Assembly: GCF_009299505.1 (NCBI RefSeq)
Contig: NZ_WBSM01000006.1
Span: forward strand, 62,001-126,000
Length of the DNA: 64,000 nt
Origin: Bifidobacterium ramosum
GTDB taxonomy: Bacteria; Actinomycetota; Actinomycetes; Actinomycetales; Bifidobacteriaceae
Reading direction: 5' to 3'
The position numbers and the translations under genes were made by a program. This document shows positions 26,986-36,782 of this stretch, piece by piece (position 1 is the first letter of the stretch; every line of letters starts with the position of its first letter). The notes beneath the pieces were generated by a model. That model was not told where the DNA came from and searched no databases. It was given only the letters and a program-made list of their open reading frames with translations.

Positions 26986-26987
26986 CC

Positions 26988-27944
26988 ATGAGCCAGGTCA
27001 ACGATCTTTCCGCACCCCTCGATACACAGGATGATACTCAGGATGGTACGCAGGATGCCCAGGCGCAGCCGCTGCTGAGCGTAGACGGGCTCACGGTCAG
27101 CTTCAAGGCGGGCCGCAAGGACTGGATCACCGTGGTCAAGGGCATCGACTACACCGTCGGCCGCGGCGAGGTGCTCGGCATCGTGGGCGAATCGGGCTGC
27201 GGCAAAAGCGTCAGCTCCTTCTCCATCCTGCGCCTGCACAACGAGCGCACCACGAAATACGGGGGCTCCATCCGCTTTGCCGGCCGCAACGTGTTCGACA
27301 TGTCGAACAGGGAACTGCTCGACTTGCGCGGAGGCGACATCGGCTTCATTTTCCAGAACCCGATGTCCAGCCTCAACCCGCTGATGACTGTGGGCAGCCA
27401 GCTGCGAGAAACCGTCAGGGCGCATCGTAGGGGCCTGGGCAAGGACGAGATCGAGCAGCGCTGCCTGTCGGCGCTGCGCAAGGCCGGAGCCGACACCCCC
27501 GAAGAGTGGATGGGCAAGTATCCCTACCAGTTTTCGGGCGGCCAGCTGCAGCGTGTGGTCATCGGCATGGCGCTGATCAACGAGCCGAAGCTGCTGATCG
27601 CCGACGAACCGACCACCGCGCTCGACGTGACCATCCAGATGCAGCTGCTCAAGGTGCTGCGCCATCTGCGCGACGAACTCGGCATGAGCATCATCCTCAT
27701 CTCGCACGACATGGGCGTGGTGGCGCAGACCTGCGACCGCGTGGCCGTGATGTACCGCGGACGGATCGTGGAGACCGCATCGGCGGCACGGCTGTTCTCC
27801 GATCCGCAGCATCCGTACACCAAGGCGCTGCTGTCGGCCACGCCGCCGTTGGACGGTCCCGAACCCAAGCGGCTCAAGACGGTGGCCGATTCGATGGCCG
27901 AGATCGAAGCCGCCTATCGCGAACAGGAACACAAGGAGGCGTGA
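26988..27944 (+). CDS. ABC ATPase (OppD/DppD-like)
   Basis: 318-residue ATP-binding subunit. Walker A GESGCGKS is near 66-73, the signature FSGGQLQR near 183, Walker [13 protein letters not shown] near 200, and the switch His in ILISHDMGVVAQ. The C-terminal oligopeptide-transporter extension (HPYTKALLSATPPLDGPEPKRL) is present, although it lacks the usual Cys-rich part. It begins two bases after the DppC-like gene. It would pair with the OppF-like ATPase downstream to energise the importer. Confidence 0.93.
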   Translation: MSQVNDLSAPLDTQDDTQDGTQDAQAQPLLSVDGLTVSFKAGRKDWITVVKGIDYTVGRGEVLGIVGESGCGKSVSSFSILRLHNERTTKYGGSIRFAGRNVFDMSNRELLDLRGGDIGFIFQNPMSSLNPLMTVGSQLRETVRAHRRGLGKDEIEQRCLSALRKAGADTPEEWMGKYPYQFSGGQLQRVVIGMALINEPKLLIADEPTTALDVTIQMQLLKVLRHLRDELGMSIILISHDMGVVAQTCDRVAVMYRGRIVETASAARLFSDPQHPYTKALLSATPPLDGPEPKRLKTVADSMAEIEAAYREQEHKEA

Positions 27945-27945
27945 C

Positions 27946-28773
27946 ATGGCAACGCAGCATCGGCCGATCCTGCAGGTGAACAACCTGTGCAAGGACTACG
28001 TCACCCGAGGATTCTCCCACAACGCGGCAAACATCTTCCACGCGCTGAAGAACGTCTCGTTCGAGGTCGACCACCGGCAGACCTACGCGCTGGTCGGCGA
28101 ATCAGGCAGTGGCAAAAGCACCACCGCCAAGATCATCAGCGCGCTCGAGAAGCCCACCTCCGGCACCGTGGTGTTCGACGGCGACAACTACACCGACGAT
28201 TCGCCACGCCAGCTGCGCCGCGACATCCGCGGCAACATCCAGATGGTGTTCCAGGATCCGTTCTCCTCGCTCAACCCGCGCAAATCCATCGCGGGTGCGC
28301 TGCTCGAGGCGATGGAGATCCAGAACGTCGGAAACACGAAACGCGAACGGCTCGACGCGGCCGAATCCATGCTCGAGAGGGTCGGACTCGGCTCGTGGGC
28401 GCTGAACCGCTACCCGTACCAGTTCTCGGGCGGCCAGCTGCAGCGCATCAACATCGCACGTGCGCTGGTCGTCGAGCCGAAACTGCTGATCCTCGACGAA
28501 TCGGTCTCCGCGCTCGACGTGTCCGTGCAGGCGCAGGTGCTCAACCTGTTGCAGGACCTCAAGGAGGAATTCGCCCTGAGCTATCTGTTCATCACCCACG
28601 ACCTGAGCGTCGTGCGCTTCATCGCCGACCGCGTGGGCGTGCTGCGCAAAGGCACCCTCGTCGAGGAAGGCACGGTCGGCGAGGTGTTCGCCAACCCGCG
28701 CACCGACTACACGCGCAACCTGCTCGACAGCATCCCGCTGCCGGATCCGAGCCGGCACCAGCTGGCCGGATGA
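27946..28773 (+). CDS. ABC ATPase (OppF/DppF-like)
   Basis: 275-residue ATP-binding subunit starting one base after the OppD-like stop. Walker A GESGSGKST, Q-loop FQDPFSSLNPRKS, signature FSGGQLQRINIARAL, Walker B LLILDESVSALD, where Ser replaces the more usual Pro after DE, and switch His in LFITHDLSV are all present. The C-terminal peptide-importer extension is short, ending IPLPDPSRHQLAG. Eighty bases separate it from the binding-protein gene. Confidence 0.92.
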   Translation: MATQHRPILQVNNLCKDYVTRGFSHNAANIFHALKNVSFEVDHRQTYALVGESGSGKSTTAKIISALEKPTSGTVVFDGDNYTDDSPRQLRRDIRGNIQMVFQDPFSSLNPRKSIAGALLEAMEIQNVGNTKRERLDAAESMLERVGLGSWALNRYPYQFSGGQLQRINIARALVVEPKLLILDESVSALDVSVQAQVLNLLQDLKEEFALSYLFITHDLSVVRFIADRVGVLRKGTLVEEGTVGEVFANPRTDYTRNLLDSIPLPDPSRHQLAG

Positions 28774-28853
28774 GCCCCGATTCCAATATCCACGTCAACC
28801 ATCCACCAATCCACAGATCTGTCCCAACCGGTTTCAATGAAAGAGAGGAAATC

Positions 28854-30416
28854 ATGAACAGGCTAGGCAAGAAGATGGTCGCCCTCGCGGCGGCCGCGGC
28901 AACGATCGTATCCCTGGCCGCGTGCGGCAGCGGCGGCTCGTCGTCGGGAACCCCCACGGACGGCGGCACGGTGCACATCGCGCTCAACGCGACCGTCACC
29001 AGTCTCGATCCGATGATCACCGGCGCGTACGTGGCGCGCGACACCATGCGCAACATCTACGAGACGCTGGTCACGCTGAAGAAAGACGGCAGCGTCGCGC
29101 CGCTGCTCGCCAAAAGCTATGAGGTGAGCAAGGACTACAAGACGTTCACGTTCAAGCTGCGCACCGGCGTCAAGTTCCACAACGGCCAAACCATGAAGGC
29201 CGAGGACGTGGTGGCCTCGATGCAGCGCTGGATCAAGCTCTCGCAGATCGGCAGCACGTTCTTCACCGGCTCCACCGTCAGCTCGCCCGACGCCGACACC
29301 GTGGTCATCACCTCGCCCAAGCCGGTCTCCACCGGCCTGTACCTGATGGCCGACACCGCGCGCATCGCCGCCATCATGCCCAAGTCGGTCATCGATAAGG
29401 CCACCGACACCGGCGTGAGCGAATACGTGGGCACCGGCCCGTTCAAGTACGCGTCGTGGAAGAAGGACACGAACATCGTGCTTGAGAAGTTCGCCGATTA
29501 CCAGTCCCCGGACGGCGACACGGACGGATACGCCGGCAAGCGCGAGGCGCACGCCGACAAGCTCGAGTTCGACTTCGTGACCGACGGCACGACCCGTATG
29601 ACCGGCGCGCTGTCGGGCCAGTACGAGATCGGCTATTCGCTCGCCGATTCGCAGTACGCGCAGGTCAAGGCCAGCCAGGACGTGACGATGGAAACTGACG
29701 AAATGCTTGAGACGATCCTGTTCAACAAGAAGCAGGGCATCTTCAAGGACAACCAGAAGCTGCGCCAGGCCGTCCTCGCCGCGCTCGACCTCGGCAAGAT
29801 CGCCAAGGCCGGCCATCAGAACGCCGACCTGTACAAGAACGACGGCGCGCTGATGCCCGAAGGTAACCCGCTGCGCTCCGAATCCAGCCTCGACAAGTAC
29901 AACCACCAGGATCTCGACCAGGCCAAGGCACTCATCAAGGAGGCTGGATATGACGGCTCCACCATCAAGTTCCTGACCACCAAGGACTACCCGTACATGT
30001 ACGACGAAAGCGTGGAGGTGCAGAACGAGCTCCAGGCGGTCGGCATCAAGACCGACCTGCAGGTGCTCGACTGGGCCAGCGTGCTGCAGAAGATGTTCCA
30101 GCCCGAGGCTTGGGACATGATCATCTCCAGCTACTCCTACTCCGCGAACCCGATCTGCTACTCGTTCTTCCAGGCATCCGGCGCCGGCTGGAACACCGAC
30201 CTGAAGTTCGCCGAGATCACCGACAAGATCAACTCGGCCACCTCCGAGACCGATCAGAAGGCCGGCTACGACGAGCTGCAGGACTGGTTCTATGACTACG
30301 TGCCGAACATCATCATCAGTAAGTACCAGCAGATCAGCGCCGTCTCCAAGAAGGTCACCAACTACAGCGACGGCATGCAGGGGCCCGTCTACTACAACAT
30401 CGAGCTCAAGCAGTGA
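28854..30416 (+). CDS. Peptide-type ABC substrate-binding lipoprotein
   Basis: 520-residue family 5 extracellular solute-binding protein. A lipoprotein signal ends in the lipobox SLAAC with Cys24, so it is anchored outside the membrane. The family's signatures DGGTVHIALNATVTSLDPM and the KTFTFKLRTGVKFHNGQ block follow at about 40-130. ATG 28854 follows GAGAGGAAATC. It completes the importer begun at 25133. Family 5 proteins bind peptides but also opines, nickel and amine conjugates, so the ligand is open. A very stable hairpin directly after its stop probably lets this gene be transcribed more than the enzymes downstream. Confidence 0.92.
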   Translation: MNRLGKKMVALAAAAATIVSLAACGSGGSSSGTPTDGGTVHIALNATVTSLDPMITGAYVARDTMRNIYETLVTLKKDGSVAPLLAKSYEVSKDYKTFTFKLRTGVKFHNGQTMKAEDVVASMQRWIKLSQIGSTFFTGSTVSSPDADTVVITSPKPVSTGLYLMADTARIAAIMPKSVIDKATDTGVSEYVGTGPFKYASWKKDTNIVLEKFADYQSPDGDTDGYAGKREAHADKLEFDFVTDGTTRMTGALSGQYEIGYSLADSQYAQVKASQDVTMETDEMLETILFNKKQGIFKDNQKLRQAVLAALDLGKIAKAGHQNADLYKNDGALMPEGNPLRSESSLDKYNHQDLDQAKALIKEAGYDGSTIKFLTTKDYPYMYDESVEVQNELQAVGIKTDLQVLDWASVLQKMFQPEAWDMIISSYSYSANPICYSFFQASGAGWNTDLKFAEITDKINSATSETDQKAGYDELQDWFYDYVPNIIISKYQQISAVSKKVTNYSDGMQGPVYYNIELKQ

Positions 30417-30420
30417 ATGT

Positions 30421-30467
30421 GACGGCGGGCCGCCCGGCCGGGCTTCGGTTCGGGCGGCCCGCCCGTC
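30421..30467 (+). terminator. Strong GC hairpin after the binding-protein gene
   Basis: A long GC stem built on GCGGGCCGCCCG and CGGGCGGCCCGC with flanking pairs, starting five bases after the stop codon at 30416. No T-run follows. The position suggests partial termination or protection of the 3' end of the binding-protein message. Confidence 0.6.
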
Positions 30468-30518
30468 GCGCACACGTACGGCAACGCAACGGCAACGTAA
30501 CGAAAGCAGGGGATCGTA

Positions 30519-32543
30519 ATGGGAGCCAACAGCGAACAGCGTGACGTGAACGTCATCGAACTGTCCATCGAAGACATGGCCGCGATGATGGAGCGCGGGC
30601 AGACTACCTCCACCGAACTGACGGTGGCCTATCTCAACCGCCTGTTCTACTACGACGTCAACGGCATACGGCTCAACTCCACGCCGATCATCGCCCCGGA
30701 CGTACTCAAGGAGGCGATGGCCCGCGACGAGGAACGGGCCGAGGGACGCACTCGCGGCCCCCTGCACGGCGTTCCGTACAGCGTCAAGGACAGCTACATG
30801 GCCAAAGGCATGACGATGGCCGCCGGCTCCCCGGCGTTCGCGCACGTCGTGGCCAAAGAGGACAGCTTCTCCGTGGGCGCGATGCGCAAGGCCGGCGCCG
30901 TGCTGGTCGGACGCACCAACATGCCGCCGATGGCTGCAGGCGGCGTGCAGCGCGGCGTCTACGGTCGCGCCGAAAACCCGTACAACGGCGACTACCTGGC
31001 CGCCGCATGGTACTCCGGATCCTCCAACGGCTCCGCGGTGTCGACCGCATCCAGCTTCGCCGCCTTCGGCCTGGGCGAGGAAACCGTCTCCTCGGGGCGC
31101 TCGCCGGCCGCCAACAACGGCCTGGTGGCGTACACGCCCTCGCGCGGTGTCATCTCGCTGCGCGGCAACTGGGTGCTGCACGCCACCAAGGACGAGGTGG
31201 TGCCCCACACGCGCACGGTGCGCGACCTGCTGGCCCTGTTGCCGACGCTGACCGCGGACGATCCGGACACCCGAGGGGATCTGTGGCGCGGCCAGAAGCA
31301 CGTGCGGCTCGAAGCGGCCGAGCGTCTGCACGCCAAAGGATTCGGCGGCATCGAGAACGTGGACGCGCTTGCCGGAGCGCGCATCGGCGTGGTCGGCGCC
31401 TACGCCGGACGCCTCGGCGACGCGCTGCCCGCCGTATACACCCGGCCGAGCGTCAACGCGCTGCTGCTGCGTGCCATCGACGATCTCAAGGCGCTCGGCG
31501 CGCACGTGCGCTGGACGACGTTCCCGCTGCGCGATGCCTACGACATCGAGCCGCGCACGCTGAAGACGTTCGCCGACGAGGGGTTGATCCCGCACGACTG
31601 GATGGACCACGAATGGCTGCAGCTCAACGCCGCGGCTCTCGAGGAATTCATCCGCGGGTTCGACATCGACGGGCTCGACAGCCTGCTCGACGTCGACCCC
31701 GACGACATCTTCCCCAACCCGTTCGATTCGATGGCCCGCCGCACCGGCTGGCAGTACGGCTTCTACCAGCAGGCGGCGCAATACATGCGCGAAGGCAGGC
31801 TGCTGCCGCTGTACAAGACCCCAGAACTGGCCGCCGGGCTTGCCGGCCTTGAAGCGATCCGCAAACGCCACCTCGAACAGTGGATGCGCGCCGAACAGCT
31901 CGACGTGCTGATCTTCCCGACGAACAGCAACATCGCCCATGCGGACGCCGACGTGGACGAGGTGCACAACACGGAAGCGTGGCAGGACGGCACCTGGTTC
32001 TCGAACGGCAACCGCATGATCCGCCATCTGGGCATCCCCACGGTCAGCGTGACGATGGGCGTGATGGATGACACCGGCGTGCCCGCCGGACTGACGTTCA
32101 TGGGGCCGGCCGGCAGCGATCGTCTGCTGCTCGCGTGCGCGTCCGAATACGAACGGGCCACGAACCGCCGCGTCGCACCGCGTCGCACCCCGGCCATCGA
32201 ATCGTTGAACCGCATCGCGTTCGATCGTGACTCCTCGGCGCCGACCGGCCGCACCTTCGCCGCGCACCTCGACGCCGCCATCCGCGACGGGCGCCTGCAT
32301 TACGCGGTCACGGCCGCCGATCCCGACGATCGCGTGGCCTGTCGCATCTTCGTCAACGGTCTGATGATCGAGCAATGGGACGGCACACAGGCCTGGGACG
32401 GGTCGATCTCGCTGGCCCGCGTGTTCGACGCGCGCAAGGTCGCCGTCGTCGCGCTGTTCACCGGACGCGGCCGCACCGTCGGCGCGGACGTCGCCGTATT
32501 CGACAACCCCGACCCGCATCCGGCCGGAACCTCGCTGATCTGA
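30519..32543 (+). CDS. Amidase-signature family hydrolase
   Basis: 674-residue serine amidase. The Ser-cisSer-Lys triad is readable: Lys90 in VPYSVKDSY, the cis-Ser in YSGSSNGSA (166-169) and the nucleophile in GEETVSSGRSPA (about 186-197), the counterpart of GTDTGGSIRIPA in the family. About 130 residues beyond the amidase core form a C-terminal extension of unknown role, so it is longer than the usual 450-520. No signal peptide: cytoplasmic. It follows the importer by about 100 bases and precedes the amidohydrolase by 12. It would hydrolyse an imported amide to acid and amine. GatA is excluded by context and divergence. Substrate unknown. Confidence 0.87.
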   Translation: MGANSEQRDVNVIELSIEDMAAMMERGQTTSTELTVAYLNRLFYYDVNGIRLNSTPIIAPDVLKEAMARDEERAEGRTRGPLHGVPYSVKDSYMAKGMTMAAGSPAFAHVVAKEDSFSVGAMRKAGAVLVGRTNMPPMAAGGVQRGVYGRAENPYNGDYLAAAWYSGSSNGSAVSTASSFAAFGLGEETVSSGRSPAANNGLVAYTPSRGVISLRGNWVLHATKDEVVPHTRTVRDLLALLPTLTADDPDTRGDLWRGQKHVRLEAAERLHAKGFGGIENVDALAGARIGVVGAYAGRLGDALPAVYTRPSVNALLLRAIDDLKALGAHVRWTTFPLRDAYDIEPRTLKTFADEGLIPHDWMDHEWLQLNAAALEEFIRGFDIDGLDSLLDVDPDDIFPNPFDSMARRTGWQYGFYQQAAQYMREGRLLPLYKTPELAAGLAGLEAIRKRHLEQWMRAEQLDVLIFPTNSNIAHADADVDEVHNTEAWQDGTWFSNGNRMIRHLGIPTVSVTMGVMDDTGVPAGLTFMGPAGSDRLLLACASEYERATNRRVAPRRTPAIESLNRIAFDRDSSAPTGRTFAAHLDAAIRDGRLHYAVTAADPDDRVACRIFVNGLMIEQWDGTQAWDGSISLARVFDARKVAVVALFTGRGRTVGADVAVFDNPDPHPAGTSLI

Positions 32544-32555
32544 AAGGAAGCCAGC

Positions 32556-34205
32556 ATGTTCACCATCGACGCGATCTTCGACAACGCCGACATCCACACG
32601 ATGGACCCCGCCCATCCCCGAGCCAGCCGCATCGGCGTATACGACGGTAAGATCGTCGCGCTCGACGACGACCTGGACGGCGTGCCGGCCCGGCACCACG
32701 TGGACCTGGGCGGCAGGTTCGTTTGCCCCGGCTTCAACGACGTACACCTGCACTTCTCGCTGCTCGGCGCGAACCTCAACCAGGTCGACCTGCGCAAGCA
32801 GACCGCATCCACGCTCGACGAGGTCTACCGGCGCATCGAGGAGGCCGCCGAGCGCACGCCCGACGGCGAATGGGTGCTCGGATGGGGCTTCGACCAGTTC
32901 TCGCTCGGCGCGTTTCCCGACATCGCCGTGCTCGACCGCATCTCGCACGGCCACCCGCTGCTGATCCTGCATCTGTCGAACCATGCGGCCGTCATCAACA
33001 CCGAAGCCTTCCGCCGCGCCGGCTACGAGCATCCCGACGACATCGACCAGCCCGATCTGGTCATCAAGGAGCACGGGCACGTCACCGGTCTGGTCAAAGA
33101 CAAGATGTGCTTCATGTTCACCGGACTGGCGAACCGGGTGAGCGAGGCCACGCTGCTGCACCAGCTGGAACTCGCCGCGCAATACACGCTCTCGCTCGGC
33201 ATCACCAGCTTCACCGACGGCGGCACCGGCACCGACCGCAACTGGGAGGGCATCGGTCAGACCCCCGACGACATCGGCCTGTTCCAGGAGGCCTATGACC
33301 GCGGACTCATCCACCAGCGCGGCACGCTCATGCCATACTTCTCCGCGCTGCACGATCTCGGCCAGCTGACCGGCGACCTCAAGCACGGCTTCGGTCTCGA
33401 CCTCGGCATCCGCACCGGCTTCGAAGGCGGACTGCTCGACATCGGCCCGTTCAAGATCATCCTCGACGGCGCGTTCTCCAGCCTGTCCGCCTACCTCAAC
33501 GAGCCCTACCTGAACATGCCCGACAACAAGGGCGTCTTCAGCTGGGACCCGGACGAATTCGCCCGTCAGGTCGCCATCCTGCACCGCGAAGGCTGGCGCA
33601 TGGCCATCCACGCGATCGGCGACCACGCCATCGCCATCGCGCTCGACGCCATCGAGCACGCCCAGCGGCTCTACCCGCGGCAGGATGTGCGCCACCGCCT
33701 CGAACACTGCGGACTATCCAGCGACGCCACGGTGGAACGCATCATCCGCGACGGCATCATCGTCAACCCGCAGGGCAGCTTCATGAAGAACAACGGCGAC
33801 GCCTACGTGCGGCTGCTCGGCGAGGAACGCGCCCGCCGCGCCTACCGCATGGGCTCGTTCGTGCATCGCGGCGCGATCATCCCCGGCAGCACGGATGCCC
33901 CGTGCGCGCCGGTCGCGCCGATGATCTCCATCGAAGGCATGGTCACACGAAAGACCGCCGGCGGGTTCGTGCTCGGCGACAACGAACGGCTCACTGTCGA
34001 CGAGGCATTGCGCGCCTACACGTACGGCAGCGCGTACGCGTCGAAGAAAGAGCGGGTGCTCGGCACGCTCAGTCCCCGCAAATACGCCGACTTCGTGGCG
34101 CTCGACGCCGACCCGCACACGGTCGATCCGGACTCGCTGCACGAGATCGGCGTCGCGGCGACGGTGATCGGCGGGCAGGTGCGCTATGAATCCGCCGGCC
34201 GCTGA
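32556..34205 (+). CDS. YtcJ-like metal-dependent amidohydrolase
   Basis: 549-residue amidohydrolase family 3 protein with a metal-binding TIM barrel. The metal motif is DVHLHF with His64 and His66; later His residues are in AIHAIGDHA and HRLEHCG, and the catalytic Asp is in GSTDAPCAP. The N-terminal beta domain carries the usual NADIHTMDP opening of YtcJ-like enzymes, and FNDVHLHFSLLGANLNQVDLR follows. Such enzymes hydrolyse amide or ester bonds in small molecules, and some act on N-acyl amines. It sits 12 bases after the amidase, so two hydrolases act in one operon. It overlaps the following MFS gene by 20 bases. Substrate unknown. Confidence 0.87.
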   Translation: MFTIDAIFDNADIHTMDPAHPRASRIGVYDGKIVALDDDLDGVPARHHVDLGGRFVCPGFNDVHLHFSLLGANLNQVDLRKQTASTLDEVYRRIEEAAERTPDGEWVLGWGFDQFSLGAFPDIAVLDRISHGHPLLILHLSNHAAVINTEAFRRAGYEHPDDIDQPDLVIKEHGHVTGLVKDKMCFMFTGLANRVSEATLLHQLELAAQYTLSLGITSFTDGGTGTDRNWEGIGQTPDDIGLFQEAYDRGLIHQRGTLMPYFSALHDLGQLTGDLKHGFGLDLGIRTGFEGGLLDIGPFKIILDGAFSSLSAYLNEPYLNMPDNKGVFSWDPDEFARQVAILHREGWRMAIHAIGDHAIAIALDAIEHAQRLYPRQDVRHRLEHCGLSSDATVERIIRDGIIVNPQGSFMKNNGDAYVRLLGEERARRAYRMGSFVHRGAIIPGSTDAPCAPVAPMISIEGMVTRKTAGGFVLGDNERLTVDEALRAYTYGSAYASKKERVLGTLSPRKYADFVALDADPHTVDPDSLHEIGVAATVIGGQVRYESAGR

Positions 34206-35577
34206 TCTCATCTTCGAGATGGGAACGGAACGGGGGCTGCCCGGCCGTATCGATGCCGCTTCCGTATCCAAGGAGCGTGATGCGCAACGCGGCGGCATCA
34301 AGGCGTACCTGATGTGGTCGCTGGCCATGGTCGGCTACCTGTTCGCCATGGCCTGCCGTTCGTCGATGTCAGCCACCGGCATCCAGGCGGCGCACCATTT
34401 CCACACCACCAGCACCGTGCTCTCGTCGTTCGTCTACCTGCAGCTGTTCGTGTATGCGGTCATGCAGATACCCGCCGGGCTGCTGCTCGACCGATACGGG
34501 CCGCGGCGCCTGATCTCGGCCGGATGTGTGCTCATGTCGGCCGGGCAGACCCTGCTGGCGTTCGCGCCAGCCGCATGGATGGCGGTGATCGGACGTGCGG
34601 TGGTGGGCAGCGGTGACGCGTTGATTTTTATTTCGGCGATCCGGTTGGTCGCCGCATGGTTCCCAGTGCGCAGACTGCCGTTGATGAACCAGTTGACCGG
34701 TCAGCTCGGCAGTTTTGGCCAGCTGATATCGATCTACCCGTTCGTCTGGCTGATGAACCTGACCGGCTGGAGCGCGGCGTTCGCGGCCGCCGGCGGCATC
34801 GGCATGATGATCGCCGTGTGTGTGCTGCTGTTCCTTGCCGACCGTCCGGGGACGGCTCGTGACGATGGGCGCGCGGCCGCACGGCATCCGGCCGGCATCT
34901 GGCCGTCGATCGCCGTGGCGGCGCGCCAACGCGGCACGATCTGCGGGTTCTGGGTGCATTTCACCAACGTGTTCTCCAACAGCATGATGAATTCGCTGTG
35001 GGGCGTGCCCTTCCTGCTGACCGTGGAACGGTACACGCGCCAGCAGGCCAGCGCCTATCTGGGAGCCGGCATCGTCATGTGCGCCGTATGGGCCGTGGTG
35101 TTCGGGCGCATCGCCGGAATCCATCCGATCCACGGCCGCGCGCTGATCGTCTATGGATCGTCCGGAGCACAGATGATATTGTGGGCGGCCGTCCTGACGA
35201 CCTCCGGTCCCCACCCGTTCTGGCTGACGGCCACATTGCTCGCCGCCGTGTCCAGCGGTTGGCCGGCGGCCGGCGTCGCTTTCGACTATGTACGCGACTC
35301 CAACGAATCCGGCAACCTTGGACTGGCCACCGGCATCGCGAACATGGGCGGCTCCTTCTCCGCATCCATCGTCATGCTCGGCGTTGGCGTCCTGCTCGAT
35401 ATGCAGGGTGCATCCAGTCCCACGCTGTACACCGACCATGCCATGCGCGTCGCGCTGCTCGCCCAGTATCCGCTATGGATCGTCGGACTTGTCGGATTCG
35501 CGCTGATGCTGCCGGCCACGCTCGCCGCGGTGCGCCGCAGATACGCCGACATCAGCGCCGGACGCTGGCAGGACTGA
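34186..35577 (+). CDS. MFS transporter
   Basis: 463-residue major facilitator. A cytoplasmic N-terminus of about 40 residues precedes twelve hydrophobic segments; the loop 2-3 motif is LLDRYGPRRLI near 98. An inner loop at about 220-240 separates the halves. The first 20 bases overlap the end of the amidohydrolase gene, so the two are translationally coupled. ATG 34219 is an alternative start. It resembles carriers of the organic anion/sugar-phosphate antiporter group. Within the island it could export a product or import a second substrate alongside the ABC importer. Confidence 0.82.
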   Translation: MNPPAADLIFEMGTERGLPGRIDAASVSKERDAQRGGIKAYLMWSLAMVGYLFAMACRSSMSATGIQAAHHFHTTSTVLSSFVYLQLFVYAVMQIPAGLLLDRYGPRRLISAGCVLMSAGQTLLAFAPAAWMAVIGRAVVGSGDALIFISAIRLVAAWFPVRRLPLMNQLTGQLGSFGQLISIYPFVWLMNLTGWSAAFAAAGGIGMMIAVCVLLFLADRPGTARDDGRAAARHPAGIWPSIAVAARQRGTICGFWVHFTNVFSNSMMNSLWGVPFLLTVERYTRQQASAYLGAGIVMCAVWAVVFGRIAGIHPIHGRALIVYGSSGAQMILWAAVLTTSGPHPFWLTATLLAAVSSGWPAAGVAFDYVRDSNESGNLGLATGIANMGGSFSASIVMLGVGVLLDMQGASSPTLYTDHAMRVALLAQYPLWIVGLVGFALMLPATLAAVRRRYADISAGRWQD

Positions 35578-35674
35578 TCCGCGCGCGTGGAACACCCGTG
35601 GCTAGGCATCCCTTCAGTCCACATTCTTCGTTCAGTTCACATTCCATCCAGTCAAGCCAAGAAAGGCGGCAATC

Positions 35675-36718
35675 ATGAAAGCCACTGTCTACCACGGCAA
35701 CCACACGGTCAGCCTCGACGAGGTCCCCGACCCCGTCATCCAACATCCCACCGACGCGATCGTCGACATCGAATACGCCGGCGTGTGCGGCTCCGATTTG
35801 TGGACGTACCGGGACCAAGGAGCGGCCGCGCCGAACCGCATCGGCCACGAGTTCGTCGGCACCGTGCGCGAGATTGGATCCGAAGTGCGGTCCGTCAAAC
35901 CCGGCGACTGGGTGATCGTGCCGTTCCGCTACAGCGACGGCACCTGCCGGTTCTGCCGGCAAGGATTGGAAACCAGCTGCGTCAATGGTGGGTTCTGGGG
36001 GCGTGAGACCGCAGACGCCGGTCAGGGGCAGGCCGCGCGCGTGCCGTTCGCCGACGGCACGTTGGTCAAGGCATACGCCGACGGCCATCGTCCCGACGAA
36101 TCGCTGGCAGCCGGCCTGCTCACGCTGACCGACGTGTTCACCACCGGATACCACGCGGCCGCCAGCGCCCACGTGCAGCCGGGCGACGTGGTCGCGGTGA
36201 TCGGCGACGGCGCGGTCGGCCTGTGCGCCATGATGGCGGCCAAGCTGCTCGGCGCGGATTGCGTGATCAACGCCGGCAGCACACACGCCGACCGCAACGA
36301 GCTCGCCCTGCGCTTCGGCGCGGACCAGATCGTCACCGAGCGCGGCGACGACGCCGTGAAACATGTACTGTCGATCACCGGCGGCGACAGGCCCGACAAG
36401 GTGCTCGAATGCGTGGGATCGGCACAGTCCTTCGCCACGGCCATCCATATGGTCGCGCCCGGCGGCACCGTCAGCTACGTTGGCCTGCCGCACGGCGTGA
36501 GCATCGACGTGCGCGACCTGTTCTACTCCAACATCACCGTCACCGGAGGCATGTCGCCGGCCCGCCACTACATCGCCGCAGTGCTGCCGGCCGTGCTTGA
36601 CGGCCGCATCGACCCCGGTCCGGTCTATACGAAACGGTATGCGCTCGCGGACATCGCCCAGGCCTACGACGACATGGACAACCGCCGCACGATCAAGCCG
36701 ATGATCGTCGTGCGCTGA
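35675..36718 (+). CDS. Zinc-type medium-chain alcohol dehydrogenase
   Basis: 347-residue NAD(P)-dependent oxidoreductase of the zinc MDR family, converting an alcohol to an aldehyde or ketone or the reverse. Catalytic zinc ligands: Cys38 in GVCGSD and His58-Glu59 in GHEFVG. The structural-zinc loop GTCRFCRQGLETSC shows only three of the normal four cysteines. The Rossmann motif is IGDGAVGLCAMMAA near 173. The ribosome-binding site is GAAAGGCGG. It could reduce or oxidise the carbonyl released by the phospho-lyase encoded two genes downstream; that link is inferred. The kinase gene follows 64 bases later. Confidence 0.88.
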   Translation: MKATVYHGNHTVSLDEVPDPVIQHPTDAIVDIEYAGVCGSDLWTYRDQGAAAPNRIGHEFVGTVREIGSEVRSVKPGDWVIVPFRYSDGTCRFCRQGLETSCVNGGFWGRETADAGQGQAARVPFADGTLVKAYADGHRPDESLAAGLLTLTDVFTTGYHAAASAHVQPGDVVAVIGDGAVGLCAMMAAKLLGADCVINAGSTHADRNELALRFGADQIVTERGDDAVKHVLSITGGDRPDKVLECVGSAQSFATAIHMVAPGGTVSYVGLPHGVSIDVRDLFYSNITVTGGMSPARHYIAAVLPAVLDGRIDPGPVYTKRYALADIAQAYDDMDNRRTIKPMIVVR

Positions 36719-36782
36719 GCCGGCGGTCCGAAACCGACCATGAATGACCGGGAGAGACAAGGAACGGCAAGGAGGTCTGGCA

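Noticed and set aside
28863-33707. Long open frame on the minus strand, opposite the binding protein, amidase and amidohydrolase genes
   Set aside because: It is antisense to three well-supported genes, has Val/Arg/Gly/His-rich composition and no recognisable motif. It is a high-GC shadow frame.
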